From Anaerolineae bacterium (GTDB lineage: Bacteria; Chloroflexota; Anaerolineae; B4-G1; SLSP01): a DNA stretch of 5,215 nucleotides. The position numbers and the translations under genes were made by a program. The notes below the pieces were generated by a model. The model ran no database searches and had not been told where the DNA came from. It saw only the letters and a program-made list of their open reading frames with translations. The DNA lies in assembly GCA_016927095.1 (NCBI GenBank), contig JAFGNI010000344.1, positions 1 to 5,215 on the forward strand. The letters are read 5' to 3'. This document shows, piece by piece, positions 1 to 5,215 of the stretch (position 1 is the stretch's first letter; every line of letters starts with the position of its first letter).

Positions 1-51
1 CGTCGGCGGCACGGATGCCGTCAGCGGCGCGGATGCCGTCAGCGGCGCGGA
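1..51. repeat. 18-bp tandem repeat at the left edge
   Basis: The unit GGATGCCGTCAGCGGCGC occurs twice perfectly (13-30 and 31-48). It is preceded by a 12-base partial copy with two mismatches (1-12) and followed by GGA, the start of a further unit. The array may extend beyond the window to the left. As 18 is a multiple of three, each frame without a stop would encode a hexapeptide repeat, for example DAVSGA in the plus frame that stops at 115. Confidence 0.85.
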
Positions 52-115
52 GCCCGCTGTTCGAGCTGGGTCCGGGCTTTGGTCGCCGGGCTTGGAGTCA
101 TCCCTGTGCCCCTGA
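2..115 (+). CDS. Possible 3' end of a gene entering from the left (hypothetical)
   Basis: The plus frame starting at base 2 is open from the window edge to a TGA at 113-115. It would encode the last 37 residues of a protein, beginning with a GADAVSGA-type hexapeptide repeat and ending in ESSLCP. No domain is recognisable. Support is weak: the stretch is short, GC-rich sequence stays open by chance, and a minus-strand frame through the repeat (RAADGI repeated) is equally open. A gene ending here would be convergent with the USP gene that stops at 190, and a GC-rich hairpin sits on the stop codon. I cannot tell whether this is coding. Confidence 0.2.
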   Translation, partial: VGGTDAVSGADAVSGAEPAVRAGSGLWSPGLESSLCP

Positions 116-124
116 TCGTCAGGG
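110..124. other. GC-rich hairpin between convergent gene ends
   Basis: CCCTGA (110-115) pairs perfectly with TCAGGG (119-124) around a TCG loop. It overlaps the TGA of the putative left-edge gene and lies 66 bases past the USP stop. No U-tract follows on either strand, so it is not a standard intrinsic terminator. Its place between convergent ends would suit an mRNA 3'-end structure. Confidence 0.35.
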
Positions 125-189
125 CGGGCAGAGTCCTGGGGTTGGGTGCGATCCGAGGTTGCGGAATTGGGTTTGCGGGATGGCATACT

Positions 190-1155
190 TCAGTGTCCCT
201 TCGTTTCGCTAGCGACCTTTTCAGCCATAGAAGGCCTCGCATCCTCGGCAGTCAGATCCTGCATGATCAGAAGAGGCGTCACGCCATAAGCGATGAAGTT
301 AAGCGTGATACTGCCATAGGGCCACTCGGCCTGTCCGGAATAGCCGTGGGCGCTGAGTAGCGTCAGATCAACGGATTCCTGTCTGGTCAGCTCATGGAGC
401 GCGGCAGCTGGGCTCTCGGCATCCAGCAACCGCGTCTCAACAGCGCAGCTCAGCCGCGCACCAAGCCCATCAAGATATGCCGTGGCCTCCTCCCGGTTGA
501 GTTCAACAAGCCGATCAACCAGCTCACGCTTTTCGGAACTGAGCAGGTTCTGACGAGGCACTTCAGGCCGGCGTATGACGTGCGCCGCCAGTAACGTGGC
601 GTTGTGGCCCTCGGCAACCGCTGAAGCCAATGGCAAGACGCACTCTGCTCTCTGCGATCCATCTAGGGGAACGAGCAACTTCTTGTAGCGCAACGCGTCC
701 AGACCAACATCCTGGGGCTGATAGGCCCGAATGATGAGAGCTGGCACGTACACACGGAGCAAGACCTTCTGGACCACGCTGTTTATGTTCCACTCGCTGA
801 GGCCGCTGCGCCCGTGGCTGCTCATGATGATCAGGCCCACGCCTATCTCGTTAGCGTGGCTAACAATCTGCTCGGCGGGTACCCCATCAACGGTGCGGAT
901 CTCGACCTCAGAGTCCAGATCGCTGAGTCGGGCGGCAACCTCTGTAAGATAGGCTTCTGCCTCGGTCTTTCGGATCTGCCAACTCAGTGGGTCGACAGCT
1001 TTGCTGACACCGCGCGCGGTCTCTCCCTCTACGACGCGGAGAAGCACAATAGGTGATTTGGAGATTCGAGCGAGCGCGACCGCGTGTGGCAGAACGCATT
1101 CCGCCAGTGAAGACCCGTCGAGGGGCACGAGAATGCAACTGTGACTGTCGAGCAT
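190..1155 (-). CDS. Tandem universal stress protein (two USP domains)
   Basis: This encodes a 321-residue cytosolic protein with two Usp domains of the Rossmann-like alpha/beta fold, at residues ~6-143 and ~157-298. Each opens with the same signature, ILVPLDGSS at 8-16 and LLVPLDGSQ at 160-168, both followed by AECVLP. Each ends near a nucleotide-loop motif: SSHGRSGLSEWNINS at 112-126 and SAHGYSGQAEWPYGS at 268-282. The ATP-binding USP consensus is G-x2-G-x9-G-[S/T]. Domain 1 has Ser and Asn in place of the first and last Gly. Domain 2 keeps the final GS but has Ser for the first Gly. Nucleotide binding is therefore uncertain, and domain 2 is the better candidate. Single-domain USPs run about 140-160 residues, so this is a normal tandem form. 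I chose ATG 1155 because a strong AAGGAGG lies 5 bases upstream; the open frame extends to 1227 but that extension (with CFVRRLFSCQG) looks non-coding. Family role: stress survival, often through ATP- or partner-dependent signalling; the exact role here is unknown. It is divergent from the kinase gene. Confidence 0.93.
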   Translation of the reverse strand: MLDSHSCILVPLDGSSLAECVLPHAVALARISKSPIVLLRVVEGETARGVSKAVDPLSWQIRKTEAEAYLTEVAARLSDLDSEVEIRTVDGVPAEQIVSHANEIGVGLIIMSSHGRSGLSEWNINSVVQKVLLRVYVPALIIRAYQPQDVGLDALRYKKLLVPLDGSQRAECVLPLASAVAEGHNATLLAAHVIRRPEVPRQNLLSSEKRELVDRLVELNREEATAYLDGLGARLSCAVETRLLDAESPAAALHELTRQESVDLTLLSAHGYSGQAEWPYGSITLNFIAYGVTPLLIMQDLTAEDARPSMAEKVASETKGH

Positions 1156-1160
1156 GATGA

Positions 1161-1167
1161 CCTCCTT
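1161..1167 (-). promoter_or_regulatory. Ribosome binding site of the USP gene
   Basis: Read on the minus strand, AAGGAGG is followed by TCATC and then ATG (1155-1153). The near-perfect Shine-Dalgarno with a 5-base spacer decides the start in favour of 1155 over the upstream in-frame start at 1227. Confidence 0.9.
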
Positions 1168-1199
1168 ACCCTGACAGGAAAAAAGGCGGCGGACAAAAC

Positions 1200-1209
1200 A
1201 CAGATAGAC
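1200..1209. repeat. Direct repeat ACAGATAGAC, copy 1
   Basis: The exact 10-mer ACAGATAGAC occurs here and again at 1309-1318, 109 bases apart in the same orientation, both within the divergent control region. This copy covers the candidate -10 of the USP gene. It could be a regulator half-site or coincidence. Confidence 0.4.
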
Positions 1210-1227
1210 AACACCTAGACCGGTCAA
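1201..1227 (-). promoter_or_regulatory. Weak candidate promoter for the USP gene
   Basis: On the minus strand TTGACC (1227-1222, 5 of 6 to TTGACA) is followed after 15 bases by TATCTG (1206-1201, 3 of 6 to TATAAT). The spacer is short and the -10 poor. The -35 overlaps the palindrome GACCGGTC (1218-1225), and the -10 lies within one copy of the 10-bp direct repeat. The leader would be about 40 bases. Inference only. Confidence 0.22.
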
Positions 1228-1308
1228 GTTCTCCGCCCAGGTCGTGTGTCCACGTCTCTTAGGAGTGTATCTGATATTCCGTTTGCGTTATCGTCTTAGT
1301 ACTCTAAT

Positions 1309-1318
1309 ACAGATAGAC
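1309..1318. repeat. Direct repeat ACAGATAGAC, copy 2
   Basis: This is the second exact copy of the 10-mer at 1200-1209. It lies in the most AT-rich part of the intergenic region, about 70 bases upstream of the candidate kinase -35 box. Confidence 0.4.
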
Positions 1319-1369
1319 CGAAATAGCGATCGAGTCCGGTTGGTATTGAGGTTGGCTTTGGTTGAGCAA

Positions 1370-1385
1370 GTTGTGCCACCACAAC
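1370..1385. promoter_or_regulatory. Inverted repeat upstream of the kinase promoter
   Basis: GTTGTG (1370-1375) and CACAAC (1380-1385) form a perfect 6-bp inverted repeat around CCAC. It ends three bases before the candidate -35 box of the kinase gene, a position typical of an activator or repressor site. Pairing is visible; the operator role is inference. Confidence 0.35.
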
Positions 1386-1388
1386 GAT

Positions 1389-1416
1389 TTGACGACTTTC
1401 CAACCTGTACTATCTT
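1389..1416 (+). promoter_or_regulatory. Candidate sigma70-type promoter of the kinase gene
   Basis: TTGACG (1389-1394, 5 of 6 to consensus) and TATCTT (1411-1416, 4 of 6) are separated by 16 bases. Transcription would start near 1423, giving a leader of about 98 bases before the ATG at 1521. The palindrome ACCGGT (1418-1423) sits directly at the predicted start. Confidence 0.4.
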
Positions 1417-1469
1417 AACCGGTGGTGGTCAAGCACCCACGCAGATGCCTGTGTCGGTCCAGGCTTAAG

Positions 1470-1486
1470 GAACAGGCTCTCTGTTC
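1470..1486 (+). other. Stem-loop in the putative kinase mRNA leader
   Basis: GAACAG (1470-1475) pairs with CTGTTC (1481-1486) around a GCTCT loop. It lies in the predicted leader, 22 bases upstream of the Shine-Dalgarno, so it would not mask the ribosome site. It resembles no riboswitch I know. Confidence 0.3.
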
Positions 1487-1508
1487 ACAGCACGAATTCA
1501 GCGACGCC

Positions 1509-1514
1509 AGGAGG
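1509..1514 (+). promoter_or_regulatory. Ribosome binding site of the kinase gene
   Basis: AGGAGG is followed by six bases and ATG at 1521. This fixes the start there rather than at the in-frame ATG at 1422, whose extra 33 residues look non-coding. Confidence 0.85.
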
Positions 1515-1520
1515 TCAGGG

Positions 1521-3473
1521 ATGGGGATCAAAAGGACAGCCGCCGGTGCACCCCGGCCCTATCGCGCCTCTGAGCGGACGGGACAGCGACTGCCGGCGGC
1601 CGACCAGGCCTCAACGTTCACACAGGTTGCCCTGGCGCTCTCCGTCGACGTGGCGAATCTCCTGAGCCACAATCTGGAGCTGGCCCCTCTCGTCCAGCGC
1701 GCGGCACACCTGATCGAGGCCCGCCTGCAGATCCCCGCGGTCGGCATCTACCGTTTCGACCCTGTCCACAATACGATCGAGACCTATGCGCAAATCGGCG
1801 CGCCCCCTCCTTGGTTTCGCGCAGCAGCAGTGCGCTTAGGTATGAGGGATTCCCCGGAGCTCCCGACGGATGCAGATCCGGTTCGCACCGTGCTTCACCA
1901 GCAGCAGACCGTTCGCGTCGAAGCGACGCCGGCCTCAGATCGCTGGCTGGTGCTGCCGCTGGATACCGTCGACGACGTCATAGGGGCTCTGGCACTCGCG
2001 ATCCCCCAAGGCACCGCGGAGACGGAGGAAGCCGAGCGCGCCCTCGAGGCGCTGGCACGTCACGTGGCGATCGCGATCCGTCACGCAGAACGTTACGACA
2101 CCGAGCGCCGCCAACGTCAGTTCGCGGAGAAACTGAACGCCGTGGGGCACGCGCTTTCCCAAACGCTGGATCTGGGCGAGATCCTCAGGATGGTCCTCGG
2201 GCAGCTCGCCGCCATCGTCCCCCACGATCGCAGTTCGATCATGCTTGAGGAGGGGAACGAGGTCGTCAACCGCGCAGCGCGAGGATTCCCGGAGCATGCC
2301 AACCCCCTGCAGATCCGCGTGCCAATCCGCGAGGACGATGTCTACGGCACGATCCGCACCACCCAGAAGCCGCTGGTCATTCCCGACGTCGCGAAGCGGC
2401 CCGACTGGCAGTATGTGGATGATCTCCCGCGGGCGCGCTCATGGCTTGGGGTCCCCTTGGTGTTGGAAAGCGAGGTCATCGGCATGCTCTCGCTCACGCG
2501 CGAGCGACCCGAGCCCTTCACTGACGAGGAAGTGACGCTTTCTGCCTCCTTTGCGCACGAAGCCGCGATGGCCCTCCATAATGCGCGGCTCTACGACAAC
2601 CTCTCCCAGGTCAACGCCGTGCTCGAACGCGCTATCGCCGAGCTCCAACAGCGTTCCTCGGAGCTGGAGTCCAGCAACCAGAAGCTTAAGCGCCTCGACC
2701 AGGCCAAATCGGACTTCATCACTGTAGCCTCGCATGAGCTGCGCACCCCATTGACCGTCGTCAGCGGCTACAGCCAGATGCTGGTCAACGACGGTGGGCT
2801 GAAAAGAGATGATTACCGTTGGCAGCTGGTCAAGGGCATCCAGAGCGGCACCGAGCGCCTCTGCAAGATTGTGGACAACATGTTGGACATGGCGCGGATC
2901 GACAATCGTGCACTGCAGCTCAAGCCGGAGCCGCAGTTCCTGGCGGTGGTCATCAACTCGATCATCAACTCCCTGAGCGACGTCCTCGAAAACCGTGACA
3001 TCCGGCTCAAGATCAGTAAGAGCCTCGACAAGCTGCCGATGATCGAGGCCGATATCACCGCTATTCGCAAGGTCTTCTACCATCTGATTGTGAACGCGAT
3101 CAAGTACACGCCGGATGGCGGCTCGGTCCAAATCTCCGGCAGGGCACTCAAGCTGCAGGAGAAGACGTCGACCGACGGTTGGGTCGAGGTGATCATCAGC
3201 GACACTGGCATCGGTATCGATCCCAGCGTGCAGGAACTCATCTTTGCCAAGTTCTACCAGACGGGCCAGGTCGCGTCCCACTCATCGGGGATCAGCAAGT
3301 TCAAGGGCGGTGGCCCTGGGCTCGGACTGGCGATCACGCGGGGCATCGTAGAGGCCCACGGTGGGCGTGTCTGGGTTGAGAGCCCTGGCTATGACGAGGT
3401 CCACTGCCCTGGCAGCGACTTCCACGTCCTCCTGCCTCTGCGTCCCGACACGGTGATGCCGAGTGATATGTAA
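1521..3473 (+). CDS. Soluble GAF-GAF sensor histidine kinase
   Basis: This encodes a 650-residue two-component sensor kinase. Domain order: a polar N-tail (1-30), GAF 1 (~33-190), GAF 2 (~203-357), a coiled-coil linker (~362-395), HisKA (~396-462) and HATPase_c (~510-640). The phospho-acceptor is His405 in ASHELRTPL. The ATP site has an N box with Asn525 (IVNAIKYTPDGG), a G1 box DTGIGI (561-566), an F-box-like IFAKFYQ (574-580) and a G2 box GGGPGLGLAI (596-605), so it should autophosphorylate. There is no signal peptide or membrane span, so it acts in the cytosol and senses through the GAFs; the ligand is unknown. The GAF region contains no cysteine (only Cys448 and Cys629 occur in the protein), which argues against a cysteine-linked bilin. 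No receiver domain is fused and no response regulator is adjacent, so the partner is elsewhere. It is divergent from the USP gene and probably co-transcribed with the downstream membrane-protein gene. Kinase assignment is firm; signal and target are unknown. Confidence 0.95.
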   Translation: MGIKRTAAGAPRPYRASERTGQRLPAADQASTFTQVALALSVDVANLLSHNLELAPLVQRAAHLIEARLQIPAVGIYRFDPVHNTIETYAQIGAPPPWFRAAAVRLGMRDSPELPTDADPVRTVLHQQQTVRVEATPASDRWLVLPLDTVDDVIGALALAIPQGTAETEEAERALEALARHVAIAIRHAERYDTERRQRQFAEKLNAVGHALSQTLDLGEILRMVLGQLAAIVPHDRSSIMLEEGNEVVNRAARGFPEHANPLQIRVPIREDDVYGTIRTTQKPLVIPDVAKRPDWQYVDDLPRARSWLGVPLVLESEVIGMLSLTRERPEPFTDEEVTLSASFAHEAAMALHNARLYDNLSQVNAVLERAIAELQQRSSELESSNQKLKRLDQAKSDFITVASHELRTPLTVVSGYSQMLVNDGGLKRDDYRWQLVKGIQSGTERLCKIVDNMLDMARIDNRALQLKPEPQFLAVVINSIINSLSDVLENRDIRLKISKSLDKLPMIEADITAIRKVFYHLIVNAIKYTPDGGSVQISGRALKLQEKTSTDGWVEVIISDTGIGIDPSVQELIFAKFYQTGQVASHSSGISKFKGGGPGLGLAITRGIVEAHGGRVWVESPGYDEVHCPGSDFHVLLPLRPDTVMPSDM

Positions 3474-3497
3474 TGTCTTGAGTGTTTCGAGTTCGGC

Positions 3498-3515
3498 ATG
3501 TCCTCGAAAGGACAT
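3498..3515 (+). other. Stem-loop between kinase and membrane-protein genes
   Basis: ATGTCCT (3498-3504) pairs perfectly with AGGACAT (3509-3515) around CGAA. A second outer stem is possible, TTCGG (3492-3496) with CCGAA (3523-3527), across an asymmetric internal loop. The following bases are CTCTCT, not a U-tract, so an intrinsic terminator is unlikely. It lies in the 74-base gap and ends 21 bases before the next Shine-Dalgarno. It may be a processing or stability element that lets the two genes be expressed at different levels. Confidence 0.5.
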
Positions 3516-3536
3516 CTCTCTACCGAAGTGAGATGA

Positions 3537-3542
3537 AAGGAG
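3537..3542 (+). promoter_or_regulatory. Ribosome binding site of the membrane-protein gene
   Basis: AAGGAG is followed by CACAG and ATG at 3548. This start puts a classical signal peptide exactly at the N-terminus and excludes the in-frame GTG at 3482. Confidence 0.85.
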
Positions 3543-3547
3543 CACAG

Positions 3548-5155
3548 ATGCACAGACGGTTCGCTGTCACGCTGGTTCTCCTGGCTATGCTGGCGCTCGT
3601 CGCCGGACCGGTGTCGGCACAGGCGTCGCTCACGATCAAACCCACGCAGTTCATGCTCAGCGGCGTCCAGGGCCAGACGTTCACCCGGACCTTGCTCATC
3701 CAATCAACTACCGGTCTCCAGAACCTGCAGCTCATTGTGTCCGACTTGAGCAATGACCGCGGTAACGTGCTCGTCCCCACGCTCGGTCCGGACGCCACTG
3801 CGCTGCCCACGGATCTGGCGGATGATGCGGTGCTCGGGATACCGGTCACCTTCAACCTCGGCTCCGTACCGGCAGGCACCTATGTCGGCGAACTCCTAAT
3901 CACCTATCAAGGTGGAAGCCAGATTGTGCCCATGCAGGTCGCGGTCAAAGCACAACCCTGGTTGCCCCTCGTGGCGCTCGTGGGCGGGGTGGCACTCGGC
4001 GTAGGGGTTTCCAGCTACCGCGCGAAGGGACGTCCCCGGGATGAGGTGATGGTCCGTCTCGGGCAGATCCGGACCCAGATGAAGGTAGACGGAGAGCTCC
4101 ACTCGCTGGGCGAGGCCTTCCTCAACCGCATTCAGGCAAAGCTGGTTGACGTGGAGGCAGCCTTGGAGGCGCAGCAATGGGAGAAGGCGGAGTCCGCCGC
4201 TGAGGAAGCCGCTACGATCTGGACCCGATGGCGGCGCTACCGGCCCGATTGGATCGTTCAGCTCACGGCCTACCAGGAGTTCGTCAAGTGGCTGTCCACG
4301 ATGGCACCGGACAGCCGTTACGTCGCCGAACTGCAGCAGGCTGCCACCGATCACCTCAGAGCCACGCCGGATCTTGAGGGTCCCTTGGTCTTCCGCACGC
4401 AATTGGAGCCGCTTAGAGACAAGGCCAACGCCTTCGTCTCGTTGCTCGAGAAGATCCGGATAATGGAGGCCATGGGGGCCACCGGCGTAGCTCAAGCTGC
4501 CACCTACCGGCAGCAACTGGAGTCGAAGTCCCCTCTGGCGGACGACATCGCTGAGCAACTGGCGTCACTGAGACAGCGCGTGACGGCGACCCTTGCCAAG
4601 CTGCGCAAGACGGAGCTGAATGCCTTGCTGGCAGCGCTCCGCGACCTGGTCGACGACGCGAACGATCGCATGGTGGCTGACTATCAGACGCAGATTGACG
4701 CGCTCCCGCCAGAGGCGGACAGTGCCTATCTCGAGCTCCGCACCGATCTCCTGGCAGCCCTTGAAGCAGCACAGCCCGCCGGCTTGGAGGAGTTGGAGCC
4801 CGAAGGCGCAAAGGGACGCCGGGTTCGAATGGGGCTGCCCGCCAGCAGCGTTGCAGCTGCGGGCCCATCCACGCTGAAGCTTATGAATGTGCTGCCGGAG
4901 GTCCGCGTCCAGACACTGGAGGAAGGTGCACTGGGGGCCCGACGGCGCCTGCGCTGGTTCATATGGCTGACCTATGCAATCACCGTCACGTTGCTGGCAC
5001 TGGCGGGATTTGTTGAGCTCTACGGCGCCCGCGCGGACTTCGGTGCCAATGGCGTTGCGGATTTCTTCACCTTGCTCGCCTGGGGGTTCGGCGCGGAAGC
5101 AACCCGCTCCGCCATCGCGGAGATGGTCCAAAGCTGGGGGATTGTACGGCAGTAG
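3548..5155 (+). CDS. Signal-peptide membrane protein with helical cytoplasmic region, function unknown
   Basis: This encodes a 535-residue protein whose family I cannot name. Residues 1-24 are a signal peptide: HRR, a hydrophobic core, then PVSA with likely cleavage before QA. Residues ~27-133 are rich in beta-strand patterns (SLTIKPTQFML, PVTFNLGSVPAGTYVGELLITY, IVPMQVAVK) and look like an Ig-like or NEW3-type sandwich outside the membrane. Residues ~137-156 form a membrane span followed by basic YRAKGRPRDE, so the next part should be cytoplasmic. Residues ~160-466 are mostly helical, with heptad-like Ala/Leu/Glu stretches (200-224, 330-372, 390-408) and Trp/Arg-rich TIWTRWRRYRPDW (223-235). 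Arg-rich GARRRLRW precedes a second span (~470-491). A last hydrophobic segment (~502-516, FFTLLAWGFGAEATR) may be a half-span or re-entrant helix. There are no cysteines and no enzyme motif that I recognise. The C-terminal FGANGVADFFTLLAWGFGAEATR pattern recalls, from memory only, tails of uncharacterised Chloroflexota or actinobacterial membrane proteins. It follows the kinase gene by 74 bases without a clear promoter of its own, so a shared transcript is likely. A scaffold or envelope-sensing role is speculation. Confidence 0.88.
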   Translation: MHRRFAVTLVLLAMLALVAGPVSAQASLTIKPTQFMLSGVQGQTFTRTLLIQSTTGLQNLQLIVSDLSNDRGNVLVPTLGPDATALPTDLADDAVLGIPVTFNLGSVPAGTYVGELLITYQGGSQIVPMQVAVKAQPWLPLVALVGGVALGVGVSSYRAKGRPRDEVMVRLGQIRTQMKVDGELHSLGEAFLNRIQAKLVDVEAALEAQQWEKAESAAEEAATIWTRWRRYRPDWIVQLTAYQEFVKWLSTMAPDSRYVAELQQAATDHLRATPDLEGPLVFRTQLEPLRDKANAFVSLLEKIRIMEAMGATGVAQAATYRQQLESKSPLADDIAEQLASLRQRVTATLAKLRKTELNALLAALRDLVDDANDRMVADYQTQIDALPPEADSAYLELRTDLLAALEAAQPAGLEELEPEGAKGRRVRMGLPASSVAAAGPSTLKLMNVLPEVRVQTLEEGALGARRRLRWFIWLTYAITVTLLALAGFVELYGARADFGANGVADFFTLLAWGFGAEATRSAIAEMVQSWGIVRQ

Positions 5156-5215
5156 TCATGCGAGGATCGTCATCGACAAGCCCACGGAACCCCCTATCGA
5201 CGAGCTGCTCGCTGC
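5156..5215 (+). other. Open plus-strand frame at the right edge, start unresolved
   Basis: The frame with codons at 5160, 5163 and so on reads ARIVIDKPTEPPIDELLA to the window edge, which looks protein-like and has GC-rich third positions. It has no ATG or GTG start after the stop at 5155, and only a TTG at 5142 without a properly spaced ribosome site. The ATG at 5158 is in another frame with a serine-rich, unlikely product. A minus-strand frame ending at the TGA complementary to 5157-5159 (ending GLSMTILA) is also open, so a convergent gene tail is an alternative. Confidence 0.15.

Larger units (their letters stand above)
1156..1520. other. Divergent intergenic control region
   Basis: These 365 bases separate the starts of the USP gene (minus) and the kinase gene (plus). 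The middle part (about 1270-1330) is clearly more AT-rich than the flanking genes, as expected for promoters. I see no convincing small gene: the one plus frame open across 1244-1468 has no ribosome binding site and no protein-like composition. The supported contents are listed separately: two candidate promoters, a 10-bp direct repeat, an inverted repeat and a leader hairpin. Confidence 0.8.

Noticed and set aside
1..51. CRISPR array
   Set aside because: The repeats are contiguous with no spacers and only 18 bases long.
1156..1227. N-terminal extension of the USP gene to an upstream in-frame ATG at 1227
   Set aside because: The added 24 residues do not resemble a USP N-terminus and span the ribosome binding site; the ATG at 1155 has an ideal Shine-Dalgarno.
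1244..1468. 74-residue open frame in the divergent control region
   Set aside because: There is no Shine-Dalgarno, the composition is unlike a protein, and it overlaps the candidate promoter.
1422..1520. N-terminal extension of the kinase to an ATG at 1422
   Set aside because: It has no ribosome site, non-protein-like composition, and would cover the predicted leader; AGGAGG correctly spaced before 1521 fits better.
2439..3281. 280-residue minus-strand open frame inside the kinase gene
   Set aside because: It lies opposite conserved HisKA/HATPase coding sequence and is explained by high-GC codon use leaving the reverse frame open.
3498..3515. Intrinsic terminator of the kinase gene
   Set aside because: The stem is good but followed by CTCTCT rather than a U-tract, and the next gene begins shortly after in the same direction.
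3482..3547. GTG start for the membrane protein at 3482
   Set aside because: It would bury the signal peptide behind 22 residues and run through the stem-loop; the ATG at 3548 has a good ribosome site and places the signal peptide at the terminus.
3896..5131. Minus-strand open frames of 220 and 188 residues inside the membrane-protein gene
   Set aside because: They have no ribosome sites and low-complexity or arginine/glycine-biased products; they are antisense shadows of a well-supported gene.

Overview
The window is a GC-rich bacterial chromosomal segment with strong Shine-Dalgarno sites and three complete protein genes. The proteins are a tandem universal stress protein, a double-GAF histidine kinase whose C-terminus ends in a GGPGLGL box and a 'WVESPGYDE...CPGSDFHVLLP' pattern, and a signal-peptide/membrane/helical protein. 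Together they remind me of Chloroflexota (Thermomicrobia or Anaerolineae-like lineages). That assignment is inference from remembered protein style; no rRNA or marker gene is present to confirm it.

Layout. Bases 1-51 hold an 18-bp tandem repeat, possibly inside the 3' end of a plus-strand gene that stops at 115. A GC-rich hairpin (110-124) lies over that stop, between it and the convergent next gene. The minus-strand gene at 190-1155 encodes a 321-residue protein with two universal stress protein (USP) domains. A 365-bp divergent control region (1156-1520) separates it from a plus-strand gene (1521-3473) for a soluble GAF-GAF-HisKA-HATPase_c histidine kinase of 650 residues. After 74 bp containing a clear stem-loop comes a plus-strand gene (3548-5155) for a 535-residue envelope protein. 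It has a signal peptide, an extracytoplasmic beta-sandwich-like domain, one membrane span, about 310 residues of mostly helical cytoplasmic sequence and a hydrophobic C-terminus. The last 60 bases are open in one plausible plus frame but carry no convincing start.

How it may fit together. The USP and the kinase are transcribed away from a shared intergenic region. It contains a fair sigma70-like promoter for the kinase, a weaker candidate for the USP gene, a 10-bp direct repeat, a 6-bp inverted repeat next to the kinase -35 box, and an ACCGGT palindrome at both candidate promoters. The kinase and the membrane protein look co-transcribed. No response regulator is in view, so the kinase is an orphan here. 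A stress-sensing module (cytosolic kinase, cytosolic USP, envelope protein) is a reasonable hypothesis, but only adjacency supports it. The 535-residue membrane protein is the component I can least assign and is the best candidate for undescribed biology.
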